Source: Cytobacillus suaedae (GTDB lineage Bacteria > Bacillota > Bacilli > Bacillales > Bacillaceae_L). Taken from it: a stretch of DNA of 64,000 bases. Both the position numbers and the translations under genes were made by a program. Positions within the stretch are counted from its first letter, which is position 1, and each line of letters starts with the position of its first letter. This document shows positions 62,920 to 64,000 of this stretch, piece after piece. Where the stretch lies: contig CP063163.1 of NCBI GenBank assembly GCA_014960805.1, forward strand, positions 1,319,584 through 1,383,583. The letters are read 5' to 3'. The notes beneath the pieces were generated by a model that was not told where the DNA came from, searched no databases, and saw only the letters and a list, made by a program, of their open reading frames with translations.

Positions 62920-63837
62920 TTGAAAAAAATTAAATTAGGTACCAGCTCGATGGAAGTAGGCGAAATTGCATTAGGTTGCATGCGAATGGCTAGTCTGTCT
63001 CCGAAGGAAGCAGCAAATGTAATTGAACATGCCTGCGAAAGTGGAGTAGATTTATTTGATCATGCTGATATATATGGAGGAGGCAAGTCAGAGGAAGTAT
63101 TTGCTGAAGCATTAGAATTGACTTCAAGAAAAAGAGACGAGCTGATCATTCAAACAAAATGTGGAATACGAAAAGGATTTTTTGATTTTTCAAAAGAACA
63201 TATTTTATCCTCTGTTGAGGATAGTCTGAAGAGATTAAAGATGGACTATGTTGATATGTTACTTTTACACCGTCCTGATGCTTTAATGGAACCTGAAGAA
63301 GTGGCTCAAGCCTTTACGAAATTGAAGGAAAGTGGAAAGGTTCGCTATTTTGGAGTAAGTAATCAAAACCCGATGCAAATAGAGCTATTGAAAAAGTATG
63401 TAAAAGAAGATTTAATCGTGAATCAATTACAATTAAGCCTAATGCATACACCCATGATTGATGCAGGATTAAATGTGAATATGCAACATGATCCCGCGGT
63501 TGTGCGTGACAGTGGTGTTCTGGAATACAGTCGTCTACATAATATGACCATTCAAGCTTGGTCTCCTTTTCAGTACGGGATGATTGAGGGAACCTTTATA
63601 GGAAACGAGAAATATCCTGAAATTAATGCTAAGTTACAAGAGATTGCGGAGAAAAAAGGGGTTACAGATTCAGCCATTGCAATAGCCTGGATTCTTCGTC
63701 ATCCAGCCAAAATCCAACCGGTTGTTGGCTCAATGAACCCCAAACGAATAAAGGACATAGCAGCAGCTTCAACTATTGAATTAACAAGAGAAGAATGGTA
63801 CGATCTCTACCGTTCAGCAGGAAACAACCTACCATAA
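62920..63837 (+). CDS. Aldo/keto reductase (YdhF-like)
   Basis: NADPH-dependent oxidoreductase of 305 residues, TIM barrel. The tetrad is visible: Asp in DLFDHADIYG with the Tyr replacing at DIYGGG, Lys in IIQTKCGIRKG and His in MLLLHRPDA. C-terminal cofactor loop VVGSMNPKRI. TTG 62920 lies after GGAGTGAGG; GTG 62911 overlaps that site. Substrate unknown. A repeat starts 9 nt after the stop. Confidence 0.9.
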   Translation: MKKIKLGTSSMEVGEIALGCMRMASLSPKEAANVIEHACESGVDLFDHADIYGGGKSEEVFAEALELTSRKRDELIIQTKCGIRKGFFDFSKEHILSSVEDSLKRLKMDYVDMLLLHRPDALMEPEEVAQAFTKLKESGKVRYFGVSNQNPMQIELLKKYVKEDLIVNQLQLSLMHTPMIDAGLNVNMQHDPAVVRDSGVLEYSRLHNMTIQAWSPFQYGMIEGTFIGNEKYPEINAKLQEIAEKKGVTDSAIAIAWILRHPAKIQPVVGSMNPKRIKDIAAASTIELTREEWYDLYRSAGNNLP

Positions 63838-63845
63838 ATCATTTT

Positions 63846-63890
63846 GGGGTCTGACCCTTCACCGCTCTAAAGCGGTGGGGGTCAGGCCCC
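63846..63890. repeat. Shortened GGGGCCTGACCCCC palindrome
   Basis: GGGGTCTGACCCTTCACCGCT / AGCGGTGGGGGTCAGGCCCC: the AT core is reduced to CTAA, with a tighter stem. Followed by TTTT and a GTCACA box 4 nt after CCCC. Confidence 0.92.
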
Positions 63891-63983
63891 TTTTGTCACA
63901 AATTTGGAAAATGATTTACATTTATTTTAAAGGGAATGGGAATGCTCGAAATAAGTAATTAAATTTATTTGGAGATGGTCTTA

Positions 63984-64000
63984 TTGGATGTTGCAATTAT
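63984..64000 (+). CDS. Possible start of a gene cut by the window end
   Basis: GGAG at 63971 and TTG at 63984 open a frame for MDVAI at the very end. Too short to identify; reported only because spacing from a ribosome site is reasonable. Confidence 0.25.

Noticed and set aside
14879-63890. Reading the palindromes as insertion sequences
   Set aside because: They are 45-91 bp, carry no gene, and no clear target duplication is visible; described as REP/MITE-like repeats instead.

Overview
The window looks like chromosomal DNA of an endospore-forming, low-G+C Gram-positive of the family Bacillaceae. It is AT-rich with strong purine-rich ribosome binding sites and frequent TTG/GTG starts. It carries Bacillus-type genes: a GerPA/GerPF-like spore germination protein, odhAB, an app-type oligopeptide operon in the order D-F-A-B-C, ykkCD, a Zur-boxed zagA (yciC), an mhqO-like dioxygenase with an MhqR-like operator, and yuxH. 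I cannot name the species. There is no rRNA, tRNA, CRISPR array, prophage or transposase gene in view.

Layout. 1-6.4 kb: DUF805 fragment, EamA exporter, zinc-ribbon/HtrA-like pair, two DUF421 proteins flanking a GerP-type gene, a 20-bp tandem repeat array and a rhodanese. 6.4-9.5 kb: M32 carboxypeptidase, glyoxalase-like protein, DUF3221 lipoprotein. 9.5-13.8 kb: a cobalamin riboswitch with terminator, then a class I ribonucleotide reductase operon (alpha, beta, flavodoxin). 13.8-25.3 kb: MATE-like transporter, MerR/TipAS regulator, EAL-HDOD protein, NagZ, AtoE, CorA, cysteine-desulfurase-like enzyme, Crp/Fnr regulator. 25.5-29.7 kb: odhAB. 29.7-46.7 kb: single genes for efflux, detoxification, envelope polysaccharide (PAP2, GT4, UDP-glucose dehydrogenase, FkbM) and zinc homeostasis, including a broken glycerate kinase and a frameshifted VOC gene. 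46.7-53.0 kb: a 0.6-kb structured non-coding region and the appDFABC operon. 53-64 kb: serine hydrolase, PadR-ChrA, cold-shock protein, ykkCD, a NarL-type two-component system divergent from a membrane protein, GNAT and aldo/keto reductase genes.

The most striking signal is a dispersed family of about 22 intergenic palindromes built on arms GGGGCCTGACCCCC / GGGGGTCAGGCCCC around an AT-rich GTTAA..TTAAC core. They first appear at 14.9 kb and then recur about every 2 kb, except within the app operon. Most sit within about 20 nt of a stop codon. Several overlap the gene end, so the repeat itself supplies the stop codon or the last residues. Many copies carry an outer TATGTC/GACATA box exactly 4 nt from the GGGG/CCCC edge, so the full unit is about 72 bp. 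One box appears to serve as the -35 element of the ykkCD promoter. The family includes fused, half and variant copies. No mobilising enzyme (for example a RAYT/Y1 transposase) is present in the window.

Visible regulatory circuits: B12 riboswitch to RNR; two Zur boxes to zagA; MhqR-like operator to the ring-cleaving dioxygenase; a MerR promoter with 19-bp spacer; a palindrome inside the spacer of the MFS promoter; PadR with ChrA; an atypical attenuator leader before ykkCD; and inverted and direct repeats between the two-component system and its divergent neighbour.
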